Shown: positions 6,864 to 14,935 of the stretch, piece after piece
Numbering within the stretch: the first letter of the stretch is position 1
Layout: every line of letters begins with the position of its first letter
Origin: an uncultured bacterium
GTDB taxonomy: Bacteria; Bacillota; Clostridia; Lachnospirales; Anaerotignaceae
Direction: 5' to 3'
Assembly: GCA_905214825.1 (NCBI GenBank)
Contig: CAJMNV010000030.1
Span: 1 to 16,180, forward strand
DNA: 16,180 nucleotides
The notes under the pieces: model-generated
Database searches by the model: none
The model's input: only the letters and a program-made list of their open reading frames with translations
What the model was told of the DNA's origin: nothing
Translations under genes and position numbers: made by a program

Positions 6864-7679
6864 ATGAAATTTGGATTTATTGGTGCAGGAAATATGGTAA
6901 GTGCTATTGTAAAAGGTATGACAATCGGCGGTGGTGCATATCACGGAGAAGATATTTTCATCACAAGTAAAACCATAACGTCTGCACAAAAATTGGCTGA
7001 TATTTGCGGAGCAAATACTTGTAAAACAGCCATAGAAGTTGCACAACAAAGTGATATATTGGTATTGGGTGTCAAACCGCATATATTGGCAGAAGTATTG
7101 CCGGATATAAAAAATAGCATTGCGAAAAAACAGCCAGTTGTGGTGTCCATTGCAGCAGGGAAAAATTTGGAATATCTTGCAGAACGTTTGCCCCAAAATA
7201 CACCCATTGTGCGTGTCATGCCGAATATCAATGCAAAAATTGGGGCATCTACCACAGGTATTTGTGCAAATGCATCTGTTACAGCAGAACAGTTGGCACA
7301 AGTAAAACAAGTGTTTGAAACCATTGGTAGTGTGGCAGAAATTCCGGAACAGCATTTTGGTATATTTAGTGTCATTGGTGGGGCATCTGTGGCATTTGCA
7401 TATCTGTATATGGACGCATTGGCAAGAGCAGCATTAAAAGCGGGTATGCCAAAAGCACAGGCTTTGGATATTGTAGCAGAAACCGTAAAAGGCAGTGCCG
7501 AAATGGTGATAAAAAGTGGAGAAGCACCTTGGGTATTGGTTGACCAAGTATGTTCCCCTGGCGGCACAACCATTGAAGGTGTGACAACATTACAAGCAAA
7601 GGGTTTTGAAGCAGCAGTGGTGTCTGCATTTGATGCTGTATTGCAAAAAGACATCAAAATTGGAAAAGAATTAAATTGA
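6864..7679 (+). CDS. proC: Pyrroline-5-carboxylate reductase
   Basis: This is a 271-aa enzyme that reduces pyrroline-5-carboxylate to L-proline with NAD(P)H, the last step of proline synthesis. The Rossmann dinucleotide motif is at the N-terminus (FGFIGAGNM, residues 3-11), followed by VLGVKPH at about 72-78 and RVMPNINAKIGA near 117-128. The P5CR dimerisation domain has GGASVAFAYLYMDALARAALKAGM and the family signature SPGGTTIEGV (about 231-240). Length is standard. AGGAGG lies about 8 nt before the ATG. It is the last gene of the operon that begins at 4912, 18 nt after the second hotdog gene. Its 3' end overlaps that of the convergent regulator gene by 9 nt, with no terminator between them. 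Confidence 0.96.
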   Translation: MKFGFIGAGNMVSAIVKGMTIGGGAYHGEDIFITSKTITSAQKLADICGANTCKTAIEVAQQSDILVLGVKPHILAEVLPDIKNSIAKKQPVVVSIAAGKNLEYLAERLPQNTPIVRVMPNINAKIGASTTGICANASVTAEQLAQVKQVFETIGSVAEIPEQHFGIFSVIGGASVAFAYLYMDALARAALKAGMPKAQALDIVAETVKGSAEMVIKSGEAPWVLVDQVCSPGGTTIEGVTTLQAKGFEAAVVSAFDAVLQKDIKIGKELN

Positions 7680-8339
7680 TTTTTCACGTTCCAAAAGCCG
7701 AAATTGGTTTTTGTGATAATCCAAAAGTCCCTCTTTTTTCATACGGCTTAATTCTGCGGACATTGCACTGCGGTCTATGGCAAGATAATCGGCAAGTTGT
7801 TGTCGATTGAATGGAATAGAAAATATAGCATTGCCTGCATCGTGTGCTTGCAAAGAGAGAAATGACAATAATTTTTCTCTTGTAGTGCGACATGTGATGT
7901 GGGCAATTTTTCTGGTCAATGTCAAATTGCGTTGTGCAAAAGATTGTAAAAAACGATGTGCAAGTAATGTGAATGTTGGATTTTGCATGGCTTGTGGTGT
8001 CAACAATTTTTGTAAATGCAAATATAATACCATTGTGTTTGTTGTGGCTTGCACGCTGACTTCCGCAGGAGCATTTAAAAAAGCATATGTTTCTGCAAAC
8101 AAAGCCCCTTTTGAAATTTGTGCAACAATGGCACGATTGCCCCAGAAATCTTCTCGTAATATATGTACACTTCCTGATAAAATCAAACCAGCTGCAGGAA
8201 CTGTTTGTCCGCTGTGTATCAAAAATGCATTTTTTTCATATGTGATTGTGCCGCCATGTATGGTGTCAAATATCTGTTGTAAATCCTGTTCTGCAATGCC
8301 TTGAAAAAATGGAAGTGCTGCCAATAATGAAAGTTCCAT
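7671..8339 (-). CDS. Crp/Fnr family transcriptional regulator
   Basis: This 222-aa protein has an N-terminal cyclic-nucleotide-binding-type beta-roll (about 10-115), a dimerisation helix (about 118-150) and a C-terminal Crp-type winged helix-turn-helix. The recognition region is NRQQLADYLAIDRSAMSAELSRMKKEG (179-204), a typical signature. It has one cysteine only (Cys150), so it cannot carry an E. coli FNR-style 4Fe-4S cluster. The beta-roll reads GALFAETYAFLNAPAEVSV where CRP has its cAMP-contacting Arg-Ser, so cAMP binding is unlikely; the signal may be heme, NO or another small molecule, as in related Clostridia and Desulfovibrio regulators. AGGAGGAAC precedes the ATG at 8339. It is divergent from the ferredoxin-like gene, and two palindromes lie between them. 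It is probably an autoregulator that also controls its neighbour. Confidence 0.9.
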   Translation of the reverse strand: MELSLLAALPFFQGIAEQDLQQIFDTIHGGTITYEKNAFLIHSGQTVPAAGLILSGSVHILREDFWGNRAIVAQISKGALFAETYAFLNAPAEVSVQATTNTMVLYLHLQKLLTPQAMQNPTFTLLAHRFLQSFAQRNLTLTRKIAHITCRTTREKLLSFLSLQAHDAGNAIFSIPFNRQQLADYLAIDRSAMSAELSRMKKEGLLDYHKNQFRLLEREKSI

Positions 8340-8357
8340 AAAATGTTCCTCCTATTT

Positions 8358-8373
8358 TGTTGTAAAAACAACA
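8358..8373. promoter_or_regulatory. Candidate Crp/Fnr operator, palindrome 1
   Basis: TGTTGTAAAAACAACA has perfect 6-bp half sites (TGTTGT and ACAACA) around a 4-bp spacer, the size and layout of Crp/Fnr boxes. It lies between the divergent regulator and ferredoxin-like genes. If the plus-strand -10 is CATACT (8395-8400), its centre falls at -41.5, the standard class II activator position. Confidence 0.55.
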
Positions 8374-8374
8374 G

Positions 8375-8390
8375 ACTTTTTTACAAAAGT
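8375..8390. promoter_or_regulatory. Candidate Crp/Fnr operator, palindrome 2
   Basis: ACTTTT and AAAAGT form perfect 6-bp half sites around TTAC. The centre is 17 bp from that of palindrome 1. It borders the -10 box of the inferred regulator promoter (TATACT on the minus strand at 8387-8392), so binding here could repress the regulator gene. Low GC content means chance is a real alternative. Confidence 0.35.
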
Positions 8391-8441
8391 ATAGCATACT
8401 CAATACAGATAAAACAATATAAGATATTGGGAGAGATAAAT

Positions 8442-9131
8442 ATGATAAGAAGAATTATCGAAATAGACAAAGAAAAATGTAATGGTTGCGGTTTGTGTGC
8501 AAATGCTTGTCATGAAGGTGCTATTGACATGGTAGATGGAAAAGCAACATTATTGCGAGATGATTATTGTGATGGTTTGGGAGATTGTTTGCCTGTTTGC
8601 CCCACAAATGCCATTACATTTGTAGAAAGAGAAGCATTGGCATATGATGAGGCAGCGGTACAAATCAATATGCAAAAGAAAAAAGAAGCCGTTTGTGCTT
8701 GTCCAGGCAGTCAAAGTCGTGTATTAGAACAACAAAAAATAGCGATAGAAACACAAACTGCAATATCTTCTCGTTTGCGTCAGTGGCCGGTACAAATCAA
8801 ACTTTGCCCAATCAAAGCAGATTATTTTGATGGTGCAAAATTATTGATTGCGGCAGATTGTAGTGCATATGCTTATGGTGATTTCCATAGAACATTTATG
8901 AATGGCAAAATCACATTGATTGGTTGTCCAAAATTGGATATGACAGATTATAGCGAAAAATTAACAGAAATTATTAAACAAAATGATATACAAAGTGTAA
9001 CCGTTGTTAGAATGGAAGTGCCTTGTTGTGGTGGTATCGAAATGGCAACAAAAACAGCGTTACAAAACAGTAGAAAATTCATTCCATGGCAAATTGTCAC
9101 CATTTCCACAAATGGTCAAATATTGGATTAA
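8442..9131 (+). CDS. Ferredoxin-like 4Fe-4S protein with Cys-rich C-terminal domain
   Basis: This 229-aa iron-sulfur protein is read from the ATG at 8442, with GGGAG 8 nt upstream; the frame opens earlier at 8343 but without a ribosome binding site. Residues 5-60 form a two-cluster ferredoxin fold. The first motif is complete (Cys13, Cys16, Cys19, Cys23). The second reads CDGLGDCLPVCP (Cys43, Cys49, Cys53), with Leu46 in place of the usual second Cys, so the second site has three cysteine ligands and could hold a 3Fe-4S or an unusually ligated cluster. The remaining 170 residues carry further cysteines in short motifs: CACPG (85-89), CPIKA (122), DCSAYAYG (140), GCPKLD (162) and VPCCGG (194-198). 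These suggest another metal or redox site. An electron-transfer role controlled by the divergent Crp/Fnr gene is likely. The gene ends at a strong terminator. Confidence 0.85.
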   Translation: MIRRIIEIDKEKCNGCGLCANACHEGAIDMVDGKATLLRDDYCDGLGDCLPVCPTNAITFVEREALAYDEAAVQINMQKKKEAVCACPGSQSRVLEQQKIAIETQTAISSRLRQWPVQIKLCPIKADYFDGAKLLIAADCSAYAYGDFHRTFMNGKITLIGCPKLDMTDYSEKLTEIIKQNDIQSVTVVRMEVPCCGGIEMATKTALQNSRKFIPWQIVTISTNGQILD

Positions 9132-9132
9132 A

Positions 9133-9164
9133 AAAAAGAGAAATGCTTTTGCATTTCTCTTTTT
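9133..9164. terminator. Bidirectional intrinsic terminator
   Basis: A 14-bp perfect stem (9133-9146 with 9151-9164) with a TTTT loop has A5 and T5 ends. It sits 2 nt after the ferredoxin-like stop codon and 2 nt after the end of the convergent symporter gene, so it serves both. Confidence 0.92.
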
Positions 9165-9166
9165 GA

Positions 9167-10435
9167 TTACGCCTTTGCAGTTCGTTTTTCGTCCAACTTG
9201 GAAACAATGACAGCACAAGCAGCATCGCCTGTGATATTGACAGTGGTACGTCCCATATCAAAAATACGGTCAAAACCAACAACCAAACCAATACCAGCAA
9301 CTGGCAAACCAACACTTTCCAATACCATTGCCAACATGACAAGTCCTGCACCGGGTACACCGGCGGTACCAATAGAAGCTAACGTTGCTGTCAGCACAAT
9401 GGTAATCATTTGCCCTAGTGTCAAATCCACGCCATAACAAGCGGCAATAAATACAGCACATACCCCTTGATAAATTGCCGTACCGTCCATGTTTATGGTG
9501 CTACCAAGTGGCAGTACAAAACCTGATACTTCACGTCTTGCTCCCAAACGTTCTGTGGCTTCTAATGTGAAAGGTAATGTACCAACAGAAGAAGCAGAAG
9601 AAAATGCCATCATGATTGCAGGCATCATTTCTTTGAAAAAGCGTAAAGGTGAAATACCTGCCAATGTTTTGACTGTCAATGAATACACAACAACCATATG
9701 TACCAAATACCCAATATATGCAACTACCAACACCATAAACAAGTTTGTCAAAAGCATAGGCCCGTTTTCAGCAACCACAGGGCAAATCAAGCAAGCAACA
9801 CCAATCGGGGAAAGTTTGATAATCAAATCCATCACTTTCAAAAATACTTCATTGAAACTTTCTACAACTTGTCCAGCCAAAATACCTTTTTCTCCTGCAA
9901 GCAAAATACCAAATCCCGTAAACAATGAAATGACAATCACTTGCAACATAGAGGCATTTGCCAATGGTTGTATAAAGTTTGCGGGAAATATACCCACAAT
10001 GGTGTCCATGATGCTTTGGCTTTCTGCGGGTGTATAGGAAGCCTCAGAAGCATCTAATACCACAAAGAAATTTTTTGACAAAGACGCCAAAATCAAAGCC
10101 AGTGTTACAGCAAATGCAGTAGTACACATATAATATACCAATGTTTTACCGCCAATTACCCCCACACGACGAATATCTTTCATAGAGATCACACCTGCTG
10201 CAATCGAAAATATCACAATGGGAACAACAATAAATTTTAATAGATTTAAGAATATTGTACCAAATGGTTGGATATATGTTTTGGCAAAATCTACGCCACT
10301 CAAGCCCAATATAGATGCTTTCATCAAAAGCAATCCGCTACCAATACCTACTAGCAAACCAATAAAAATCCAAAATGCCAAAGGCATTTTTTTCTTGTGA
10401 TTTGTCAATGCAAACACAACCTTTCTAAAAATCAT
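9167..10435 (-). CDS. Dicarboxylate/amino acid:cation symporter (GltP/GltT-like, DAACS family)
   Basis: This is a 422-aa membrane transporter of the glutamate/aspartate and C4-dicarboxylate family, which couples uptake to Na+ or H+. The fold markers are in order: many hydrophobic helices, hairpin 1 with SSASSVGTLP (279-288), the NMDGTA motif (315-320), hairpin 2 with GVPGAG (359-364), and the last helix with DRIFDMGRTTVNITGD (389-404). Arg396 aligns with the arginine that pairs with the acidic side chain in GltPh, and Asp393, Thr397 and Asn400 complete the binding site. Glutamate, aspartate or a dicarboxylate is therefore more likely than a neutral amino acid. The ATG at 10435 has no clear ribosome binding site; a TTG at 10408, with AAAGG about 11 nt upstream, is an alternative that shortens the protein by 9 residues. 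It is transcribed alone. Confidence 0.93.
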   Translation of the reverse strand: MIFRKVVFALTNHKKKMPLAFWIFIGLLVGIGSGLLLMKASILGLSGVDFAKTYIQPFGTIFLNLLKFIVVPIVIFSIAAGVISMKDIRRVGVIGGKTLVYYMCTTAFAVTLALILASLSKNFFVVLDASEASYTPAESQSIMDTIVGIFPANFIQPLANASMLQVIVISLFTGFGILLAGEKGILAGQVVESFNEVFLKVMDLIIKLSPIGVACLICPVVAENGPMLLTNLFMVLVVAYIGYLVHMVVVYSLTVKTLAGISPLRFFKEMMPAIMMAFSSASSVGTLPFTLEATERLGARREVSGFVLPLGSTINMDGTAIYQGVCAVFIAACYGVDLTLGQMITIVLTATLASIGTAGVPGAGLVMLAMVLESVGLPVAGIGLVVGFDRIFDMGRTTVNITGDAACAVIVSKLDEKRTAKA

Positions 10436-10455
10436 ACTATTTTTGTATCATATCT

Positions 10456-10483
10456 ATTATATAAATGCAATGATAATATGCAA
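10456..10483 (-). promoter_or_regulatory. Sigma-A promoter of the symporter gene
   Basis: On the minus strand, TTGCAT (10478-10483) and a perfect TATAAT (10456-10461) are separated by 16 nt. The box lies about 20 nt before the ATG at 10435, which leaves a very short leader and would favour the downstream TTG start. Confidence 0.6.
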
Positions 10484-10584
10484 ATATTTTTTTTAAAAAT
10501 ACCGAAATTAGTGTAATATGATAGAAAAAAATACACATATTTTTTAAAAAAATTACATAATTATACAAAAATGGAAAGCAATGA

Positions 10585-11109
10585 TTGCGAATATGGTTTT
10601 TTTTGGATATGATAAAAACAAATCAAAAAAGGGAAAATTTTATAGGTCTGAGAAAACAATGGGCAATCACAACAGCAGATGGCAGTAGACACATCATCAG
10701 CCGAAAAGGTTCTTGGGTATGGATAGATGGGGAAAAACAGAAAATGAGTTCCAAAAGTTGGTTCATACAGCTTTATGACCACCAGTTTCAAGTGGGTGGG
10801 AGTATGTGTCGTGTAGTTGTGATGGGTAGGAAATGTGATTTAGCAATAGATTCTGTGTTTGTGGATAGTAAACAAGCATATGAACCAGTTGGTACGATAC
10901 CAACTTATGCAACTGTATTATCTGCAATTTCTTGTATTGTTGGCTTTTTGATGAACAAATGGTTAGGGGTATTATTGCGTGTATTTTATTGTTCTCTTGC
11001 AGTGCAAAAAAGACCAACTGCAGTAATATTAACATTTATCGTTGGGATTGTATTCCAAATTGTATTTGGTTTTTTGCTTGTATTCTTTTTGTTGAATATA
11101 TTTTATTGA
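10585..11109 (+). CDS. Membrane protein with N-terminal beta-rich domain, unknown function
   Basis: The product is about 174 aa. The first ~100 residues are soluble and look beta-rich, with short strands around WAITTADGSRHIIS, GSWVWIDGEKQKM, WFIQLYDHQFQV and RVVVMGRKCDLAIDSVFVDSKQAYEPV. The remainder holds two or three hydrophobic helices (about 106-123, 126-140 and 145-172). I recognise the general layout from Clostridia but not a named family. The start is uncertain: the TTG at 10585 has a weak GGA 9 nt upstream, while the ATG at 10609 has none. The gene stands alone and ends at the hairpin at 11118-11150. No catalytic motif is visible; an envelope or sensing role is only a guess. Confidence 0.65.
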   Translation: MRIWFFLDMIKTNQKRENFIGLRKQWAITTADGSRHIISRKGSWVWIDGEKQKMSSKSWFIQLYDHQFQVGGSMCRVVVMGRKCDLAIDSVFVDSKQAYEPVGTIPTYATVLSAISCIVGFLMNKWLGVLLRVFYCSLAVQKRPTAVILTFIVGIVFQIVFGFLLVFFLLNIFY

Positions 11110-11117
11110 TATATTAT

Positions 11118-11150
11118 AAAAGGGTATCCACAATATGTGGATACCCTTTT
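11118..11150. terminator. Bidirectional intrinsic terminator
   Basis: A 15-bp perfect stem (11118-11132 with 11136-11150) with a 3-nt loop is flanked by A4 and T6. It lies between the convergent membrane protein gene (ends 11109) and nifJ (ends 11185). Confidence 0.92.
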
Positions 11151-11184
11151 TTATCAGTAATTACTTGCAATGCAATTTACGGGA

Positions 11185-14100
11185 TTATTGTTCTGCAAGT
11201 TTCTTATATGTCTGATATTTTTCTTTTGCTTGTGCAGCAGCTTCTTTCAACAATACTTCTGCTGTTTCAGGGAATGTACGTACCAAAGAGGAATAACGTA
11301 CTTCACCCATGATGAATTCGTTGTAATCCAAAGTAGGTTCTTTAGAGTCCAGAATGAAAGGATTTTTACCCTGTTTTTTCAAGTCGGGGTTGTAACGATA
11401 CAAGAACCAGTAACCTGCATCCACAGCCAATTTGGATTCCAAAGATGCATTTGCCATACCTTTGGAGATACCATGGTTGATACAAGGGGCATAAGCAATA
11501 ATCAAAGAAGGTCCTTTGTATGCTTCTGCTTCCTTCATTGCTTTAATCAACTGTGCAGGATTTGCACCCAATGAAACTTGTGCTACATAAATGTAACCAT
11601 AGCTCATTGCCAACATACCCAAGTCTTTTTTCACAGTTGGTTTACCACCGGCTGCAAACTGTACCACTGCACCAATAGGTGTTGCTTTGGAGGACTGTCC
11701 ACCTGTGTTGGAGTACAATTCTGTATCTACAACCAAAACGTTTACGTCAGCACCGGAAGCCAAAACGTGATCCAAACCGCCATAACCAATATCGTAAGCC
11801 CAACCATCACCACCATACATCCACATGGATTTTTTGGTCAGATGTTCTTTGTTTTCTTGAATGAATGTTTTCAGTTCTGCGGCTTCACCGCTTACAGACA
11901 ATTTGTCCAAAGCTTCCAACAGAGCCAATGTATCTGCTTTGCTTCTGTGCCCGTCATCATAGTTTTCCAACCATACATCAGCAGCTGCTTTGAATGTTGC
12001 ATCGTCAACCAATGCCAACAATTCTTTCAGTTTCATGGTTACACGTTCTCTTTGTTGTTCAACAGCAAGTACCATACCCAGTGAGAATTCTGCATTGTTT
12101 TCAAACAAGGAGTTGCTCCATGCAGGACCCCAACCGTCTTTGTTTGTTGTGTAAGGCACACAAGGTGCTGCTGCCCCCCAAGCCTGTGTACAACCGGTCG
12201 CATTTGCTAGATACATTCTGTCACCGTAAAGTTGTGTCATCAATTTTGCATAAGCAGTTTCGCCACAACCTGCACAAGCTCCGGAGAATTCCAGCAAAGG
12301 TTGTTCAAATTGACTGCCTTTGACACTGTATTTGTCCATAGGATTTTCTTTGTAAGACAATTCCAAAGAGAAGTCCCAGTTGGGTTGTTCGTGCATTTGT
12401 GTATCCAAAGGTTTCATAACCAAAGCTTTGCCTTTTGCAGGACAAGCTTCTACGCAGACACCACAACCTTGGCAATCCAGAGGGTCTACTTGTATACGAT
12501 ATTGATATTTTGCAATTTCGCCAGCTCCGTTTGCTTTTTTGGTCACATAACCTTCTGGTGCATTTTGTGCTTCTTCATCTGTCAACAAGAAAGGACGGAT
12601 ACAAGCATGAGGACACACATAAGAACATTGGTTACATTGGATACATTTTGTAGGGTCCCATTCAGGTACGTCAATGGCAACACCACGTTTTTCATAAGCA
12701 GATGTGCCCAAAGGTACAGTACCATCTTCTCTGCCAACGAATACAGAAACAGGCAAAGAGTCACCTTTCAATGCATTCATAGGTACCAACAATTTTTCTA
12801 CATATTCAGGCAATACACGTTTGATTTCGTCTTTATCCACGTCTTTTGCGTCTTTCCAGCTATCAGGTACATCAATTTTCACCAAACCACTTAGACCAGC
12901 GTCCACAGCAGCATAGTTCATGTTTACGACTTTTTCACCTTTTTTGCCGTAAGATTTTTCGATAGCGGCTTTCATATAACCCACTGCATCATCAACAGGG
13001 ATAATATTTGCCAGTTTGAAGAATGCGGATTGCAATACAGAGTTTGTTCTGTTGCCCAGACCGATTTCACGGCAGATTTCCACAGCGTCGATGGTGTAGA
13101 AATGGATATTGTTGTTTGCGATATAACGTTTCACTTCTGCGGGCAGATGTTTTTCCAATTCTTCACCTTTCCAACCGCAGTTCAGTAAGAATGTACCGCC
13201 AGGTTTGATTTCGGAAACAATATCATATTTAGAAATATAAGACTGATTGTGACAAGCCACAAAGTCAGCTTTGAATACCAAATAACTGGAACGGATAGGC
13301 ACATCACCAAAACGCAAGTGAGATTTTGTGATACCACCAGATTTTTTGGTGTCATATTCAAAATAAGCTTGTGCATATTTGTCTGTGTGGTCACCGATGA
13401 TTTTGATGGAGTTTTTGTTTGCACCAACTGTACCATCAGAGCCCAAGCCCCAGAATTTGCAAGCGATTGTGCTTTCGTCGGTTACTTCAGGTTCAGCCCC
13501 TACCTCGATAGATGTCATGGAAACGTCATCAATAATACCTACAGTGAAGTGGTTTTTCTGGTTGCCTTTCATGTTGTCAAATACAGCAACAACCTGTGCA
13601 GGTGTAACGTCTTTGGAGGACAGACCATATCTACCAGCCAATACCAAAGGTGTTCTGCCTGCTTCCATCAATGCGGAACAAACATCTTGATACAAAGGTT
13701 CGCCCAAAGAACCAGGTTCTTTTGTTCTGTCTAAAACAGTGATTACTTTTGCTGTTTCAGGCAAAGCAGCCATAAAGTGTTTCATGGAGAAAGGACGATA
13801 CAGATGTACTTGCAAGAAACCTACTTTTTCGCCTTTTGCAGTCAAGTTTTCAATCACTTCTTGTGCAGCACCTGTGATAGAACCCATTGCAATCAAAACA
13901 TGTTCTGCATCAGCAGCACCAAAGTAGTTGAACAACTTGTAGTTTCTACCTGTGATTTTGTTGATTTCGTTCATGTAGTCTTCTACGATTTCAGGCAAAC
14001 GTGTATAGAATGGGTTTGCGGCTTCTCTGTTTTGGAAGAATACGTCAGGGTTTTGTACAGTAGAACGTTGTACAGGGTGTTCTGGGTTCAAAGCATTTTT

Positions 14101-14715
14101 ACGGAATTTTGTCAATGCTTCTTGGTCAACCAGTTTTTCGATGTCTTCATAGTCCATCACTTCGATTTTCTGTAATTCGTGAGAAGTACGGAAGCCATCA
14201 AAGAAATGAATGAAAGGTACACTGCTTTTGATTGCAGCCAAATGTGCCACACCACCCAAGTCCATAACTTCTTGTACGGAAGCGGAAGAAAGCATAGCAG
14301 TACCGATTTGACGACAAGCCATAACGTCAGAATGGTCACCAAAAATAGAGAATGCATGTGTACCAACAGTTCTGGAACTAACATGGAATACACCAGGTTT
14401 TAATTGTCCAGCAATACGGTAGATACCGGGTATCATCAGCAAAAGCCCTTGAGAGGCTGTGTATGTAGTAGTCAGTGTACCGGCTTCCAAAGCACCGTGC
14501 ATAGCACCAGCAGCACCAGCTTCGGATTCCATTTCTACCAAACGTACTGTTTGGCCGAAAATGTTTTTCTTACCATTTGCAGACCAGCTATCAACGTGTT
14601 CTGCCATTGGAGAAGAAGGGGTGATGGGATAGATAGTTGCTACTTCTGTAAAAGCATAGGAAATATAAGCAGCAGCTTCATTCCCGTCCATGGTTTTCAT
14701 AATTTTTGTATTCAT
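11185..14715 (-). CDS. nifJ: Pyruvate:ferredoxin (flavodoxin) oxidoreductase, single-chain
   Basis: This 1176-aa homodimeric-type PFOR oxidises pyruvate with CoA to acetyl-CoA and CO2 and reduces ferredoxin, a central step of clostridial fermentation. Domain order is complete: the N-terminal pyrimidine-binding domain with IYPITPSSPMAE (29-40), domain II, the gamma domain (from about 425), the EKR linker, two 4Fe-4S motifs (Cys691/694/697/701 and Cys748/751/754/758), and the TPP-binding domain. That last domain has CAGC and ATGC cysteines for the proximal cluster and GDGWAYDIGYGG near 970. VVDTELYSNTGGQSSK follows, and CINHG supplies the last cluster ligand. Length is standard (about 1170-1195). 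AAAGGAG lies 8 nt before the ATG. The gene has its own promoter (14767-14795) and terminator, and its codon use (more GCA/GCT, CTG) suggests high expression. The electron acceptor may include the ferredoxin-like product at 8442, but that is inference. Confidence 0.98.
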   Translation of the reverse strand: MNTKIMKTMDGNEAAAYISYAFTEVATIYPITPSSPMAEHVDSWSANGKKNIFGQTVRLVEMESEAGAAGAMHGALEAGTLTTTYTASQGLLLMIPGIYRIAGQLKPGVFHVSSRTVGTHAFSIFGDHSDVMACRQIGTAMLSSASVQEVMDLGGVAHLAAIKSSVPFIHFFDGFRTSHELQKIEVMDYEDIEKLVDQEALTKFRKNALNPEHPVQRSTVQNPDVFFQNREAANPFYTRLPEIVEDYMNEINKITGRNYKLFNYFGAADAEHVLIAMGSITGAAQEVIENLTAKGEKVGFLQVHLYRPFSMKHFMAALPETAKVITVLDRTKEPGSLGEPLYQDVCSALMEAGRTPLVLAGRYGLSSKDVTPAQVVAVFDNMKGNQKNHFTVGIIDDVSMTSIEVGAEPEVTDESTIACKFWGLGSDGTVGANKNSIKIIGDHTDKYAQAYFEYDTKKSGGITKSHLRFGDVPIRSSYLVFKADFVACHNQSYISKYDIVSEIKPGGTFLLNCGWKGEELEKHLPAEVKRYIANNNIHFYTIDAVEICREIGLGNRTNSVLQSAFFKLANIIPVDDAVGYMKAAIEKSYGKKGEKVVNMNYAAVDAGLSGLVKIDVPDSWKDAKDVDKDEIKRVLPEYVEKLLVPMNALKGDSLPVSVFVGREDGTVPLGTSAYEKRGVAIDVPEWDPTKCIQCNQCSYVCPHACIRPFLLTDEEAQNAPEGYVTKKANGAGEIAKYQYRIQVDPLDCQGCGVCVEACPAKGKALVMKPLDTQMHEQPNWDFSLELSYKENPMDKYSVKGSQFEQPLLEFSGACAGCGETAYAKLMTQLYGDRMYLANATGCTQAWGAAAPCVPYTTNKDGWGPAWSNSLFENNAEFSLGMVLAVEQQRERVTMKLKELLALVDDATFKAAADVWLENYDDGHRSKADTLALLEALDKLSVSGEAAELKTFIQENKEHLTKKSMWMYGGDGWAYDIGYGGLDHVLASGADVNVLVVDTELYSNTGGQSSKATPIGAVVQFAAGGKPTVKKDLGMLAMSYGYIYVAQVSLGANPAQLIKAMKEAEAYKGPSLIIAYAPCINHGISKGMANASLESKLAVDAGYWFLYRYNPDLKKQGKNPFILDSKEPTLDYNEFIMGEVRYSSLVRTFPETAEVLLKEAAAQAKEKYQTYKKLAEQ

Positions 14716-14766
14716 GGGAAATCTCCTTTCATATATATAAAATATCCCCGTAATTGTTATATTTTT

Positions 14767-14795
14767 ATGATAGTGTATTTTGCATACATTGTCAA
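14767..14795 (-). promoter_or_regulatory. Sigma-A promoter of nifJ
   Basis: On the minus strand, a perfect -35 TTGACA (14790-14795) and TATCAT (14767-14772, five of six) are separated by exactly 17 nt. Transcription would start about 45 nt before the nifJ ATG, which is consistent with a strong housekeeping promoter. Confidence 0.75.
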
Positions 14796-14877
14796 GAAAT
14801 TACCAAAAATAAAACATGAAAATCATAAAATTTTCATATTTGTACAAAAACAAATATTATTACAGAAAAAAACAACT

Positions 14878-14935
14878 AATATAAAAAAAAAAAATAAAGA
14901 AAAAAGGAAATATAAAAAAAAAAAATAAAGAAAAA
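14878..14935. repeat. A-rich tandem direct repeat, 31-bp period, two copies
   Basis: Two identical 27-bp copies (14878-14904 and 14909-14935) each hold AATAT, a run of 12 A, then TAAAG and A5, separated by 4 nt. They lie in the 394-bp spacer 14716-15109 upstream of nifJ. Apart from the nifJ promoter and this repeat, that spacer holds only A/T-rich low-complexity sequence (14980-15030 is almost pure A and T) and the leader of the 15110 gene. No gene or RNA was recognised in it. Confidence 0.7.

Noticed and set aside
6941..7687. A 248-aa minus-strand open frame
   Set aside because: It is antisense to proC, has no ribosome binding site, and its Ala/Thr-rich translation is a typical shadow of the coding strand.
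10581..10685. An overlapping 34-codon frame from ATG 10581 in another phase, suggesting a frameshift in the membrane protein gene
   Set aside because: It is short with no strong ribosome binding site, and the main frame is open and coherent to its C-terminus, so a frameshift is not supported.
11118..11150. Inverted DnaA-box-like sequences (TATCCACA and TGTGGATA)
   Set aside because: They are the two arms of a strong terminator hairpin, and each lacks one base of the TTATCCACA consensus. A third similar sequence near 15048 stands alone. No box cluster or origin is seen.
14878..14935. CRISPR-like or transposon-derived repeat
   Set aside because: There are only two copies with a 4-nt gap of low-complexity A-rich sequence, and no spacers, cas genes or terminal inverted repeats.
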